Positions 1 through 11,890 of a stretch of 64,000 bases of DNA are shown piece by piece; the first letter of the stretch is position 1, and each line of letters starts with the position of its first letter. This stretch comes from Pyrenophora tritici-repentis. Taxonomy: Eukaryota > Ascomycota > Dothideomycetes > Pleosporales > Pleosporaceae. The notes below the pieces were generated by a model. The model had not been told where the DNA came from, did not search any database, and worked only from the letters and a program-made list of their open reading frames with translations. The stretch covers positions 1,674,001-1,738,000 of the forward strand of contig NC_089391.1 of the NCBI RefSeq assembly GCF_003171515.1, read 5' to 3'. The position numbers and the translations under genes were made by a program.

Positions 1-1262
1 CTCCTACACAGCGGACAGGAATTGCTGTTGGGCTCAATCCTATTCACCATCTCTTTTAAACACGGCGCATGGAATGTATGGCCACACACCACCTTCCACG
101 CCACCATTGCCGCCTTCCGAATGTCAAACACCTCCAAACAGACCGCACATGCTGAATCGCCCAACGGCTGCACCGGCTTCGCCATATGCTTAATTTGAAT
201 ACGTGGCCCGGTAGCTTCAAACTGCACATCTTGCAGAACGATACTGTATTGTTGCCACTGCTGCACCATAGGCCCTGGAATGCACCTATCCTTGAGACCT
301 TCCGGCGTAAAATTCTCGATTGCATAAGCTTCCGGGTCCGCCACCTCCTCGAGGCCGATTTTACGGTAGAAGTTTGCAATGAGGTATTGGTGGGTATCAA
401 CGCCGAATGTGTACGCTACACAGCGCATAAACCATGCATACATCATCCAGCTCAGAAGCTTCCTGTCACAGTGCTCAAGCAATTCACTTGCCTGGAGCAC
501 AACGAAGTCGACGATACCGCGGTAGTTCATGGATGCGCAGTACGTACGTGATTTTAGATCTAAGCGACTTGTAGGATTGGAGAAGATGTAGCATAGCTGC
601 CTGATGCGGTACGAGGCAAAATATTCCAGAACGTCGTCGTAGGGATTGCATTCTGTTTGCGCAAACAGGCTACAGGTATAAGCGACTTCGTGGAGGAGCA
701 CCTGAATGGCAGCTAATCCAACGTGCTTATTCTGCTGGCATTCGAGCAACACATCTTCCATGGCGGGAAAGTGGTCAACGTGTTTCCGCTGGTCAATAAT
801 CTCATCCAAGTTGCTCGGCGGGTCGGCATAAGGCGGCTGCTCCTCTCCCAGCTCGGTAGCGAAGTCCGCGAGTTGGCCATTGTAGCCGCTCTGAAGCATC
901 TTCAAGAGGAACCTGGTATGTGGAACCATGCGTAGCCCCATGAAAGGTTCTGTGCGTGTCTCTTTATCTTTGAGATAAATGTAGAACTCATTTAGGACCA
1001 ACAATATTTCCTCCCATACATGATTGAAGAAGTTGGATGGTGTGGCAACACGCATTTGCAGGCGCTCTTCCCAAATGTTCTCTGCTAGTTCTTTAGGTGT
1101 AGTCCAAGGTTCTGATCTTTTGTATGCTGCTATATGAAAAATCTTGTCAAAGGCGCAGAAAACCTCCGTACGCGCAGCGTGTGTGTTGTCTGTGGCCAAA
1201 AGTAGAATACCGAGGCATTCGAGGGTTTCCTGTCCGAGTGGTTTAGATGCTGTGTACTCCAT
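1..1262 (-). CDS. RING-H2 finger protein, 3' end cut by window edge
   Basis: An unbroken frame runs leftward from the ATG at 1262 to the window edge, about 420 codons with no intron. Residues about 372-419 form a RING-H2 finger: CAVC, then VVCGHTFHAPC (C-x-H-x2-H-x2-C), then CPLC. This is the cross-brace zinc site of E3 ubiquitin ligases. The roughly 370 residues before it match no domain I recognise; they are helical-looking and rich in aromatic residues. RING proteins usually pass ubiquitin from an E2 to a substrate, but the substrate here is unknown. The stop lies outside the window. A decayed paralogue sits at 62561-63557 and shares the order N-terminal AFD block, then GP(R/K)I block, then RING. 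The start is the first ATG after upstream stops and follows a 15-bp tandem repeat. Confidence 0.8.
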   Translation of the reverse strand, partial: MEYTASKPLGQETLECLGILLLATDNTHAARTEVFCAFDKIFHIAAYKRSEPWTTPKELAENIWEERLQMRVATPSNFFNHVWEEILLVLNEFYIYLKDKETRTEPFMGLRMVPHTRFLLKMLQSGYNGQLADFATELGEEQPPYADPPSNLDEIIDQRKHVDHFPAMEDVLLECQQNKHVGLAAIQVLLHEVAYTCSLFAQTECNPYDDVLEYFASYRIRQLCYIFSNPTSRLDLKSRTYCASMNYRGIVDFVVLQASELLEHCDRKLLSWMMYAWFMRCVAYTFGVDTHQYLIANFYRKIGLEEVADPEAYAIENFTPEGLKDRCIPGPMVQQWQQYSIVLQDVQFEATGPRIQIKHMAKPVQPLGDSACAVCLEVFDIRKAAMVAWKVVCGHTFHAPCLKEMVNRIEPNSNSCPLCR

Positions 1263-1312
1263 GTTGGTTGGAGAGAGTTCAACTTTAGGGAGCTGTGTCT
1301 ATGGAGGGGAGG

Positions 1313-1357
1313 TAAGAGTGAAGAATGTAAGAGTGAGAAAGATAAGAGTGAAAAACT
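1313..1357. repeat. 15-bp tandem repeat, three imperfect copies
   Basis: Three consecutive 15-bp units, each starting TAAGAGTGA, occupy 1313-1327, 1328-1342 and 1343-1357. They lie 51 to 95 bp upstream of the start codon of the left-edge RING gene, so they are in its promoter or 5' leader. Confidence 0.8.
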
Positions 1358-2035
1358 TAGTAGAGCTCTCGTCACAACCATGTAACCGATATTCAATAGT
1401 TTGGTACGCCAAGGGTGGGTACCGTGGTAATGTGGAGGGTATGAAAAACTTTCGTGCGCACACGAAAGAATTCACCTCCTGTACTTCCCATCCATCGAGT
1501 GTACAGTTTAGGAAAGCGTTTTTGCTGTGAGGTAGTCAACGGAGGGTCAGATGAAGTACTGTTAAAAAGGATTTGGGGGTTTTTTCTTCGCGGTTGGTGC
1601 CTTGGAGTGGTGACGGTATAGGTCGAAGCGAGTGTGTCACATGATATCATATGCACGGATTCTATCTAGCCTATACAGGTGGCACCTCCCAACATTCTAC
1701 TCGGTAGACCTTTATGAATGTATAGAGTTTTTTTAAAACTAGTATTAGAACTTGCAGTATACATAGAACATATACCCTTGCAGAATGGTTGCATCGGGAA
1801 CGGGCTACTCGAATATATATCATCTCGTTGCCCGCGACAATTTAATTGCCCGCAATCAACTTGATGCGCAATCATGGCCAAACAATGCACATCAATCACG
1901 TCACTAGCCCAATTATTCGAAATGGAAGCCATAGCTCTTGCATAAAAAGTGGGTTGGTATCGTATTACAAAAAGACATTACAAAATTGTTTAAATTTTGA
2001 GCATTAAGATCTCCTATCCCCACATTCCAACTCAT
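1358..2035. other. intergenic, no gene seen
   Basis: This holds the upstream region of the left-edge RING gene and the 3' flank of the peroxygenase. The frames present are short and look random. It is AT-rich near 1730-2020. Confidence 0.7.
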
Positions 2036-3441
2036 CTAGTTTGAATGTCTGCACTCAGGCTTTATAGGCAGCGATTCGCCACCAAAGTACACCTTGTTGT
2101 ACACGTTGTCGCCAGTCCAGGCATCCGAAGGAACCACAGGCGGGTTGATTGGGCCACCCTCTCGCTGCGAGTTGGGGAACAATAGGTTAGGCGAGATGAC
2201 ACTGTCGGGGCAACCCAGCGCCGTCTTGCTGAGGATGGGATCCAAAACGGAAAGAGCCCAAGAAACGCCCTTGGCCAGATTCTCCTCGGTACCGCCAAGT
2301 ATAAGAGGGGTGATGGAGTTGATACCCTGGTAGACATCGCAGAGCAAAGCCTGCACGCTCAGATTCGGGGTGCCAACTTGCGCGGCTGCAGGCACAATGA
2401 TGTTGCGGGGGTAGATGTTGAGAAAGCCGTCAACGACGGTTTGAACAGCGCCGTAGGGTGTATCGCGACGATACCAGTCCTCAGGCCAGCGCTCAGGAAC
2501 GTACTTGAACTCCTTGGTCTTTGCGTCGTACTCCGCGCCAATGATGCTCATGATGCTCTTGTAGTTTGGTACTCCGCCTGCGCCATAAGTTCCGTTGGAG
2601 AAAAACTGAGGGTAGAAGGCAAAGGCACCAAGGGAAACGATCTGGGGAAAGGGGAAATAGTAGAGGAAGGGGTTGTTGTTCTTGCTGAAGCTGGCGGACT
2701 GGGCGTAGTGCTCGGCCATGACGTTCATGTTGAACTCCTTCTTGGGGTCTTGGGCAGCAAAGCCGACCATCTGCTTCACCAAGCGAGACGATAGATGGTG
2801 GTTGTCACCGCAACCGTTGTAGTAGTCTAGTTGATGTGAGCTAATGCATTAGAATGAGCAAAGAACGATAACAACATACCTTCACGATTAGGAGAGACAT
2901 CAGCCTCAACAACGGAGTGACGGTTTAGGCCACCAATCCCGTTCTTTCCCGCGCCAAGGTAGAACGAAAGTCCATCAAGGTCTCCAGAACCCAAAACAGC
3001 AAAAGTCGCAAGGACCGTGGCAAGATCGGTAGCCATGTTGAAGCCTCGGGCGGTGGCAGCCAGAACCTGTCCGAAGTTGACGTAACCATCGCGGGGAAGG
3101 TATCCATAATTAGCGAGAAGATTCAAGCCAGGGCATGGACCACGGGAGTCGTTGGGGCCTGGAGCTTTGAACTCGTAGCCGGGCTCGGGGCGCTTGTTGT
3201 CTTGCTTGACAATGGCATTGCCGACTGAGGTCAAGAGACCACCGACAAGGTCTCCAATCGGGTCCAACAACCCTGAGAGAAGACCACCCTCAGGCTCAGC
3301 AGCGCGGTTCTCCAGTTGTTCGCGCGCCATCTCGGCTCGAAGGTATTCCTCCATTTCCCCACGGGAGTTGGCGCCCATCATGCCGGGGTAAGCAGCGACG
3401 ATGGCTGGCAGGGCCAGAGTGACCGCTTGAGTGAGCCTCAT
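2036..3441 (-). CDS. secreted heme-thiolate peroxygenase (chloroperoxidase family)
   Basis: Two exons, 2880-3441 and 2036-2826, joined across a 53-bp phase-1 intron (2827-2879), encode 450 residues. The start at 3441 gives a signal peptide (MRLTQAVTLALPAIVAA). The Peroxidase_2 heme site is clear: RGPCPGLN with the axial cysteine at residue 103, then E179-A180-D181 where family members carry E-x-D with His or Gly in the middle. Such enzymes bind heme through cysteine and use peroxide to oxygenate or halogenate organic compounds, normally outside the cell. The length suits the fungal group with a propeptide-like N-terminal region before the PCP motif. The upstream ATG-less extension of the frame was rejected. 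A TATA-like box lies about 95 bp upstream. The substrate cannot be inferred. Confidence 0.93.
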
Positions 3442-3534
3442 GATGCTGAAAGCACAAACTGATGTGCTGTGAGGGGAGGAGGAAAGGAGCACTTGCTGGT
3501 TGAAGACTTATTGGAGGGCACAGGGCGGGGTACA

Positions 3535-3540
3535 TTTATA
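3535..3540 (-). promoter_or_regulatory. TATA box of the peroxygenase gene
   Basis: TATAAA on the minus strand lies about 95 bp upstream of the peroxygenase ATG at 3441. Position and sequence fit a fungal core promoter. No transcript start is known. Confidence 0.5.
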
Positions 3541-6500
3541 GGTCCATCAGGCATTCTACATTTTGTGTGACATCTTACCGTGTTCAAAGTCATTTCGGTA
3601 GATACTTTCCGCGCATGTCCACGTCAAGAATGATCTACAACACTAGTCGCCGAAGATGCAGCATACCCTACCACTTGTGCTTGTAGAAAATACCCATCAA
3701 GATCTCCATGCAGGACGGGAAGCATCAGATCGGGCCTTTGCATTCGTTACCGATGATGCTAACATGGCTGCGGAGAGTAACAACGACCCAATTACACTTT
3801 GTTGATTTACTCGTATTGTACTCTTCTAGCCTGAAACGTGGCTAGTGAACGCCACAGATTTCCGAAAATCTACCTCATATCCACATAAACAGGTTGGCAC
3901 TCAGCTCAACAACAAGGATGAGTTCCCAGGGATGAATTTGGATATGGCGATGACAAAGGAGGCGCTGTCATTGGCATGCTGTAGTACCTGGTCCATGGTA
4001 ATAGCGGGCCGACTGGTCTATCTCGCCGGGTGCCGGACAGTTCGAGTCAGTCAAGATGCGGATGATAGTCCGCAAGCCTTGGCAAAGATCCGGGGATACC
4101 GAGTCGTGCCTGATGTGAGTAGTAGACTGTGAACATGATGCATTGAGGGAATCAAATCTCACTATATGATGAACGGCCAGACCATGATGATACAGCGATT
4201 AGTCTAGTGCTCTTGCACATCCCGGTTCTTCTTCTAGGCAGGTTGGACCTTGTTGCAACTCAATAGTTCTAGCTCCGGTAGGTGAATCATAGTTGCATTC
4301 TATTATGTAGCGGAGACTTTGAGCTGGTGAGGGACTAGCTCCGGTTCAATACCATGGCATGCAGGGGGATGTCCAAGTGCCGTGATCGAGATGATCGAAT
4401 TTCGTCTCTCGGCGATGCGATTTACATAGTGGCTTGCATTTCATGTATTGAAAGCGATTCCTGCACTGCAACTGATAAATGGGCATTGACTAACGTACTT
4501 GGTTTCTAGAAGGATGCAACTTATGTCAGTAAGCTGCAGAGGACTATTGGTATACTGCATGTACCTGCCGCTCATAACCTTGGAAGGACGGGCTTTGAGA
4601 TTCCCGTACAAGGGTGCTCGGACCGGGGATTGTCGATCGGGCGTGAATGGAATCTGAGGCTACTGTATCGAGGTCTTTTCTGAGATGATGCGAAAGTTTA
4701 CACTTTTGCGTTCTGGCTCGATGCCGTTAGTTCCTTACTTATTAGGTTTGTCTGGTAGCGGGAAAGGAGAAGAGGGCCGAGTTCTGACGTCAATGTGATG
4801 CCGCAGAGTAGCTAGACGTGTCGATCACCCGCGCTAGCATCATCTTCAACCCGAACGCGAGTCGACATGGCGGTCTGACTCTTGATCGAAAGGGATGTAA
4901 CCACAAGAACAGAAATACTGGGCGCCTTTTGCTACTGAAATGGAATATCTGCAATCGGAGGCGCAGTGGCGGAAACGCAAACATATCGATCTAGCATGCC
5001 GATCTCCTCTTGCTTATTCTGTCGTTTCTTTTTCACCGGCTTATAATAAGTCCGAACGTTGCGACCGGAAGATACTTGGTTTTTATGCTGGGGGAAAGCC
5101 TGGCCTATCGCTACTCTGAGGCGTGAATAACGGTCGCCAACGCTCATGCATAATTTCCGAATACAAGGATCTTGGAAGTCTTCGATGAAAATGAAAAATG
5201 GCGTGTCCCTCAATCTGTTATCCAGGAAGTCTGTAGCATGCGCAAAAGGCCTGCGTCAGCAGCGTCAAGGGAGAAGTAGAATGACGAGGGCTCTACGGCG
5301 AGGATGAATGCGCGTGTTTCTTAGACATGAAAATTCCGTAGGATCAGGGCCACTGTTCAACACTCACTTCTCATCTATGTAAGACTATCATGCTTATTAA
5401 TCGTTGAAAACGACAGAAAACATCATTATAAGCCCAATATGCCTTGAACTTCACAAGAAACCTTGTAAAACAACTTTACTCAGCCACTAAAAACAAAAGT
5501 TACCCACCTCTACTACCCGAATCACAAACAGCCACTTCCTCTGCACATCTAACCAGGAAAAAAAACCAAGTTTACGCTTCACATCTTCCGGCCATGACTA
5601 TAGCAGTCATTTCCATCCATCTCAGCGATTCAAACCACCACCCTACTATCGTCGCTGGACCCCCGCTAGTCTACTCGCCAAGTGCATCTTCTCACATGCC
5701 TGAGTTAGGTTGAGGTAAGTTTCTGATACAGTTTCTGATACGATATTTATATAACAGCCTCTTGTACTCTCCAACTCAAATTCGACGTACACCCTTGAAG
5801 AAGGAGCTTAAGGCAAGCAACAGTGCACTGCGAGAGGCGATATAGTAATCTACCAACATGTTCAGAATATTGATTTGAACACCTTATCACTTCGTAGACT
5901 GTTCGTTTGTACGTCACGCGCCGATTTCTAGAGATCTATTGTCATGGAACTCGCGTGTTAAACTGATTGTTTTGTACGCAATCGTCAATGTGGATATTCC
6001 AATGTCGGATTTGTGGAAAATACGGGTCAAAAAAGTTATGGATTGTTAAAATAAGTGCTTATGTAGTTAAGCCGGAAGTCATAGTAATGTAGATGGGGTG
6101 AAAGAGGGAAAAGGAAAGAGTAAAGAGCGGCAAATAGGATATCAGTCAGAAGGTAAGATGATTATCAACCAAGGGGAGCAGATGAAGTTCTCGGATGACC
6201 AATATCAACACTGAAAACGTGTCCCATTGCCACGATATAGACTAATTTACTTCTTCATCGGAACGAATATCCCAAATCAAATTTCCAATCCGTCTGCGTC
6301 ATGTCTGACTTCAACATCACCATTAGTCAACTATTCAGTCCAGCAAACCGCTACTCGCCATTCCCTTCTTGTCTCCTGACTCACTTGAAAACTTGCACTG
6401 ATCGTTGCAAAATTTCCACATCATGGGTGCTTCCCAGGCAGCAGCGAGAGGCAAAGTCATCCCCTTTCGGTCCGATTCGCGCTGGCGCAGCTCCGCCATC

Positions 6501-9500
6501 ACTGCACTGTCACTGCTGCATAGTGGACTATGTAGTAGGTAGCCGTGAATGGACGTGAAAAACATGGGGCGTGCTTCGTATGGCCATCAAGCCAACTGAA
6601 TCATGTGCCGATCGTGTGGGTTGACGGCACACAGAGAACGCGCGTTTCAGTGGCTTCAGACCCCATTTTGAAACTCCCCCAACACCTTGAATTGAGCTCA
6701 GAGGTAGAGGAAACTTCGCCTAAAGAGCGTAGCTCATCTTCGGAACGTTCTTGGTTGGACTCACTGCTGAGGCAGATAGTGGCAACGCGGTGTCGTGGCG
6801 ATGCGGCACGGCGGACCTCGAAGCCCCGAAAAGTCCTACGTAAAACGAATATCAAAGTGCTGAGCATTTTTAGCACAGCGGAAGAAACGGATGAGGCGTG
6901 AATTCTGCATGAGGCACAGCGAGAAGGCCCGGAGCGCTGCGCTCTACCGAAGCGGATGATCCCGTAAAGGCACAGTGCCGTGTTGAACCAACATGCGATG
7001 ACGAGTTGAAGTTGAAGACGACGGTCCTAGTAGCTGTTGGAGATGGCGGCGCGGTTGGTAGCGTCCGCTGTACTGCGCCATACGAAACGGGGCATGTCGT
7101 GTCATCGGAGTTGCTGGGAGCCCCTCACTTGACAAACAAAATTTTCTGTGCTGATCGATGGCCATATATGCGACCGCTGTCAGTAGTATGATGTTGGAAG
7201 AGAGGAGACGTGGGCTATAGAGGCCATCACTCCGCATGTGTAGGCATCTTTGCCGCAGCAGTGCATTCATCCAACCATGGATGCCACTGTGTTGGCATCA
7301 TCATAACCGCTGATAGCGCATATCCTTGTACAGAATTCTTACTCCGTAACAAGCGCTCGCAACTTGTTTCAATATCACATCCATGCTGGGTCTAGATGTT
7401 TAGATCTGCTGTATGGACTGAAGATTCATCCCCAACAGCCGTTGTGGCGGCCGTTGAACCTACAAGGCAGGCGGCTTACTTTGAAATATTTTAGCCTGTG
7501 GCATTTGTCCCTGCATGGTCGCATGAGCGTTGTCTAGCCTTCTCGGATTGTCCAATAGCCATACGTGCAACCGCTGCCGTGATGAAGAGATTGCTCAATG
7601 TCACCGTGTCTCAGTATGCGATATTGGGTCGTCACGTGGGCCACATCTCACCTCAGCGCCAAATTCAGGGATGCAGTTGGTGAGGTGGCCACGTGCATCG
7701 AGTGAGTGAGAGAGTCCAGTCGCGTGGTTGGCATTCGCGATGGAGTTTGTAGTGGCTGCAACAGGCACAAAACCCATTGTCCATGCGTGGATGACAAAGA
7801 AGAGTAAGCTGCAGTAGTCGGGCGGCAATTAAACGAATGAGAAAGATATGGTGATGTCAAGCACACCGAGTAGGTGGAAATGCATCAGGGATCCCAGTCA
7901 AGTGCCCCCGGGTAGTGTAAATTACAAGTGTAAGAGAGCGTCACAACGACCAATACTTCTTCACAGAGATGCGCGCGTTGGGCTGAAGATATTGGCTGAT
8001 GTGCTATTGAAGCTGCCGGCACGGCGATGAGGGTGGTGAGAAAGTTGTGAATGTCTAGGTGAGGTGTAGCTCGCTTGGCAGCGCTTATGGCTTCGGTTGT
8101 TGGCGCAGCCGAATGATGGCTCGGTGGGCATTAGGCGTGCAGAGCACGAGCTGCGAGCGTGTGCGATGTGGGAGTCCGAAGATACCGACATCGCGGTTCG
8201 AATTTCGGGCTGCGAAGGAGGCAGCAGCCTGTGACGTCTAGGGGTCTTGCAATTGCACGCAAGACGCAAGGTATTCTAGGCGAGGCTGAACGGGCCTTTA
8301 GAAAAAGCAAACATGGTCGCAAAAGCACGCGCACATGCCGCTCTTGGGCTTAATCGGGTTGGTTAAGAAGGCTGTCTGTATTTTGCATGGAGTCATGGCG
8401 AGGATACTGACGATGAGGTGCTGCGTGTGATAGTTTTTGGCGAGGCAGACTCTGTTGGTTCAGCCTCATGGAAGTTTAGCCGGGGAGCTACGACACAGGC
8501 CGGGTGCGAGTGGGATGCCGGCGGGCTAACTTTAGCAACGGGAAGGAACAGCCCGCTAGCCTTGTTTAGACCTGCAGATGGCAGGTGCAGCCCGTACAAC
8601 TGCCCCGCGCAAGATGTGAAGATGGAGACAGGCATGTGCTGACCGTGAGGCTGTGGGTTGATGTCGGATAGGTGAAGAGCAGAGCAGGTTGGTGTCGAAT
8701 ATAGATTGGCGCACATGAAGTAAGCGACGGGGTGTGTGTGAAAGTGCTGGGGGGAATAGTCCAAGGAGCGGCAAGTGCTTCGCTGTGATTTACTGTTGCG
8801 GTTGCGTACTCAGATCAAGCCATGCCGCTGGCGACAGGCATTACCTGCAGCTGGGAGACTCTGCTGGAACTGAGATGCCGCTTGAATCCTGCTTCATCCC
8901 AAGGACCTGTCTGCGGGGACACCGACAATCGAGGAGAAGGATGAGGAGGAGCGCGGCACGTCATTTCGGAGAAAGCGACATGCGGTATCCTCAGCATGCA
9001 AAACGGGCAAGCCACGGCCGTGAATGACGATGCACGTAGCTGGAACGTGGTGTTGATTGATGGAAACAAAGTCGTGATCATGTCGTCCGGCCTGACTTCG
9101 GGACCAGTTTCTAACCTCGAGGCTGGAAGCAGTAACTAACGTTAAGTTTGGCTGGCCACGGCAACTGCCATGCCGCGATATGTGGACCTGACGGCAGGCG
9201 CTCTCGACCTCACGATATCTTAGTGTCTTGTACGCTCCAAAGCTGACACTGGCCCACCGCTGCAACCATGCCTTGACCTGGCCATCAACACCATACGTGT
9301 CTCGGCGCAAACATCTTCATCGGATTAGGTCACAGTGATTGCGCGGGCCGTGACTGAAGTGCAGCCAAATCTCGCCCTTGCAATCGCTTCCAGCCACATG
9401 CATCCAACCCATGCTACCCACACCATCTGGAGCCACACGGCATCCTCGCACGCATACCGACGCCTGGGACCTACTCATCCGAAGTAAGCAGTGCAATTCA

Positions 9501-11890
9501 ATCCAATCCGAAGACTGTGATTACCGGCTATATGCCATGTTACGCCATGCTCCGTCGCCTGCACCTGCATTTGGAGTCTCACAGCATCGGCTTCGAGACC
9601 TTGTCCAGCATGGGAAGCACTCGAAAGGATGCGGCAAGTTACAGTAACTAGACCTCGTCCTCGGAGCATACTAGGCTGCAAGTGGACCGCTTATCTGATG
9701 CTGGCCTGCAGCCTCGTGCGCCATCTTGAGACTGGGACAGATGCCGCTCGCTGCGCTTGAGCAGAAACAGAAAATGCTATGGGTTTGCGCTCAGATTTAG
9801 TGCGAGAGCGTGATGCTCCTCGCACTCGCACCGCGAAAGCCGCCGACCGGGCCAGTGCGAGTGCGAGCACGTCTTGGCTGGGGTGTGGGCATTTTGAAAT
9901 AACAGCGTGGGCCGCTCTCACACCCCACATTAACTTACTGTACGCGCCAGCTCGCAACCAACATGTCCCGCATATCTTGACCTGCTCCACGGGTTTCAAT
10001 TCGCCTGCCCATGTAAGCCTTTACCATAGTTGCCGGGATCTATCCTAATTATCCACCCTCTCGGTTGCAGATGAGCTCAGCACACGGTGATTCAAGCAAC
10101 GGTGCTGGCCCGACAGTCAGGCTCCCGAACCCCCATAATCCGCGATGCAGCCGACAGCCATGGCCAACCTAGAGGCGGCTCTATCGGCTGGGCTCACTCT
10201 GATGTGCAGCGGTTTGGACGCGTAAATGCAGGAGAGCTTAAGCCCAGAAAACCGGTCAAGGCTCTGACGTGCTGCCTACTGCCTACTGCATCTATACTGC
10301 GTCTGCCTGTCTGCGTGTCCAGCAAAACTCGTTGACCCTCATCAAATTTCTAGCCTCCATGTCATGTACGAGTGGACCAGTGAACCAGTGTCAATCCGCG
10401 GCCAGAGTGCACGCCCATGGTGCTTCGGCGCGACTCATTTGCCTTGTGCCTTGGAAGGCTGAAAAGCTTGGTGGTCGTGCTCCCAAGCTTTGCGCGAGCG
10501 GCCACGCTAGCAAAGTTCAAGGCCTCCCGCCTCACACGAGTAGCCCTACGCCCATAGCGCGCTGCCGTGTGGAGATTGGGTGAAGAGACAGGGACTGCGG
10601 GACAACCTGGCTGCCGCTTCATGTGCCCCCGGAGCGTCTGCTTACCGTGCTTACGCTCTGGATATTTGCACCTTGGCGAATCAACATGGCAAGACCATGG
10701 CTGTAATGCCATGCAGCAGAAAGTGTGCGTTACAGCTTTGGCCGTTGGAGCCATCGCCGACTTGCTATTCGGCGACAACATACGGTATGGCAGTGATACA
10801 GTACATGGCCGTCGTCCTGCGTGCTGCATGTGTTATAATGCACCGAGGCCTCTGACAGGCCTACACGCGAGGCTACACATCTGCCGCTCAGCACACCTGA
10901 CAGTCCCCACTCGGACATGTCTTCCTCTGCAGGGGCGAGGGTTGCGAACCCGTGCGAATCGTGCGCCTGATTCCACTGCCTTACTCACCACCCTTCGATC
11001 GCCTTCTCTGCAAGGGGCATGAGGTATCCATGACAGCATACTTTGGTCCTGCCTCGTTGTCTGGGTAAGCAGGCAGCATGGTGCGCCGTTGCAGGAAGGC
11101 TGAGCGCCGTCATGCTCCACGCGAGTCGCTATTTCGGGTTCTCCATGGCTCTCTCCAAGCCACGCTCCTCTTAGTACCCAGTGTCAAGTTTGAGGCGGGA
11201 ACGGTCCGCAGCCTGGCGTAGCGGTGCATTTGGACTGCCCACTCACCATGCCTCTCTTGTCCCATTTTTGGTGCGCGGACGCCTCGTCGCCCAATGTCAC
11301 TGACGGAACCGGTTCGGTTGCACGCCCGCAGCCATGCCCGTGGGCTCAGGCGCTCAGGCCCATGGAGATGCCATGAGATCGGCCAGTGCACCGCCTATGG
11401 CGGATCCCTGGCAAGTTCCATGTATACTCCCTGTAAACCGGGCTTGCAGCGTCTATTCTCCTCGTCACGACCCAAAGCCCGTCCTCAAGTACGCTGCTCG
11501 TTCGGGGTTGGCCCAGGCACAGCCCGCAGATATTTACGGTCCCCTCTCCACAAACCCTTCTGGGCGTAGCATATCATCACTACAATTGTTGCAAATGCCT
11601 TGATTTGGAACGGCTTTAATTCCCATTCCGGCCTACAACACACCACGTCCACTAGTCTCCCCGGTCGACGGTTTCTTAACTCGACAATCCGTCGCCCGAT
11701 CGTCCATCTCCATCCCGTGGGAGCTACGCCGACTCGTCCAAGACACGAGGACTGCCTCATAGCCGACTGCCACCACCAGATCTGGAACTATTAGCACGCT
11801 TTGGCCACATCCCCACTTGAGCCTCTGATCTCTCTTAGCCCCACCATCTCCAGTTCAGATATATACCATCCGCCGCCTCGTCTGCCAGTC
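3541..11890. other. 8.3-kb gene desert
   Basis: No convincing gene on either strand. The longest frames are about 155 codons, occur on both strands with similar lengths, lack recognisable domains, and are not linked by splice sites into longer frames. Parts near 5400-6200 are AT-rich, while 6400-11700 is GC-balanced, so most of it is not RIP-bleached repeat. It holds an 11-bp direct repeat (CTAGCTCCGGT, near 4265 and 4336) and inverted repeats at 7633-7695 and 9799-9867. It ends at the start of a regulator gene, so a long promoter or a non-coding transcript is the simplest reading. Confidence 0.6.
9799..9867. repeat. overlapping inverted repeats (alternative hairpins)
   Basis: Arm CTCGCACTCGCAC at 9819-9831 is the exact reverse complement of 9855-9867, separated by 23 nt. 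The first eight bases of the same arm are also the reverse complement of AGTGCGAG at 9799-9806. One arm can therefore pair with either neighbour. Confidence 0.7.

Noticed and set aside
8160..8215. A GGTTCGAAT box resembling a tRNA B box
   Set aside because: No matching A box at the right distance, and no acceptor, D or anticodon stem can be folded around it.
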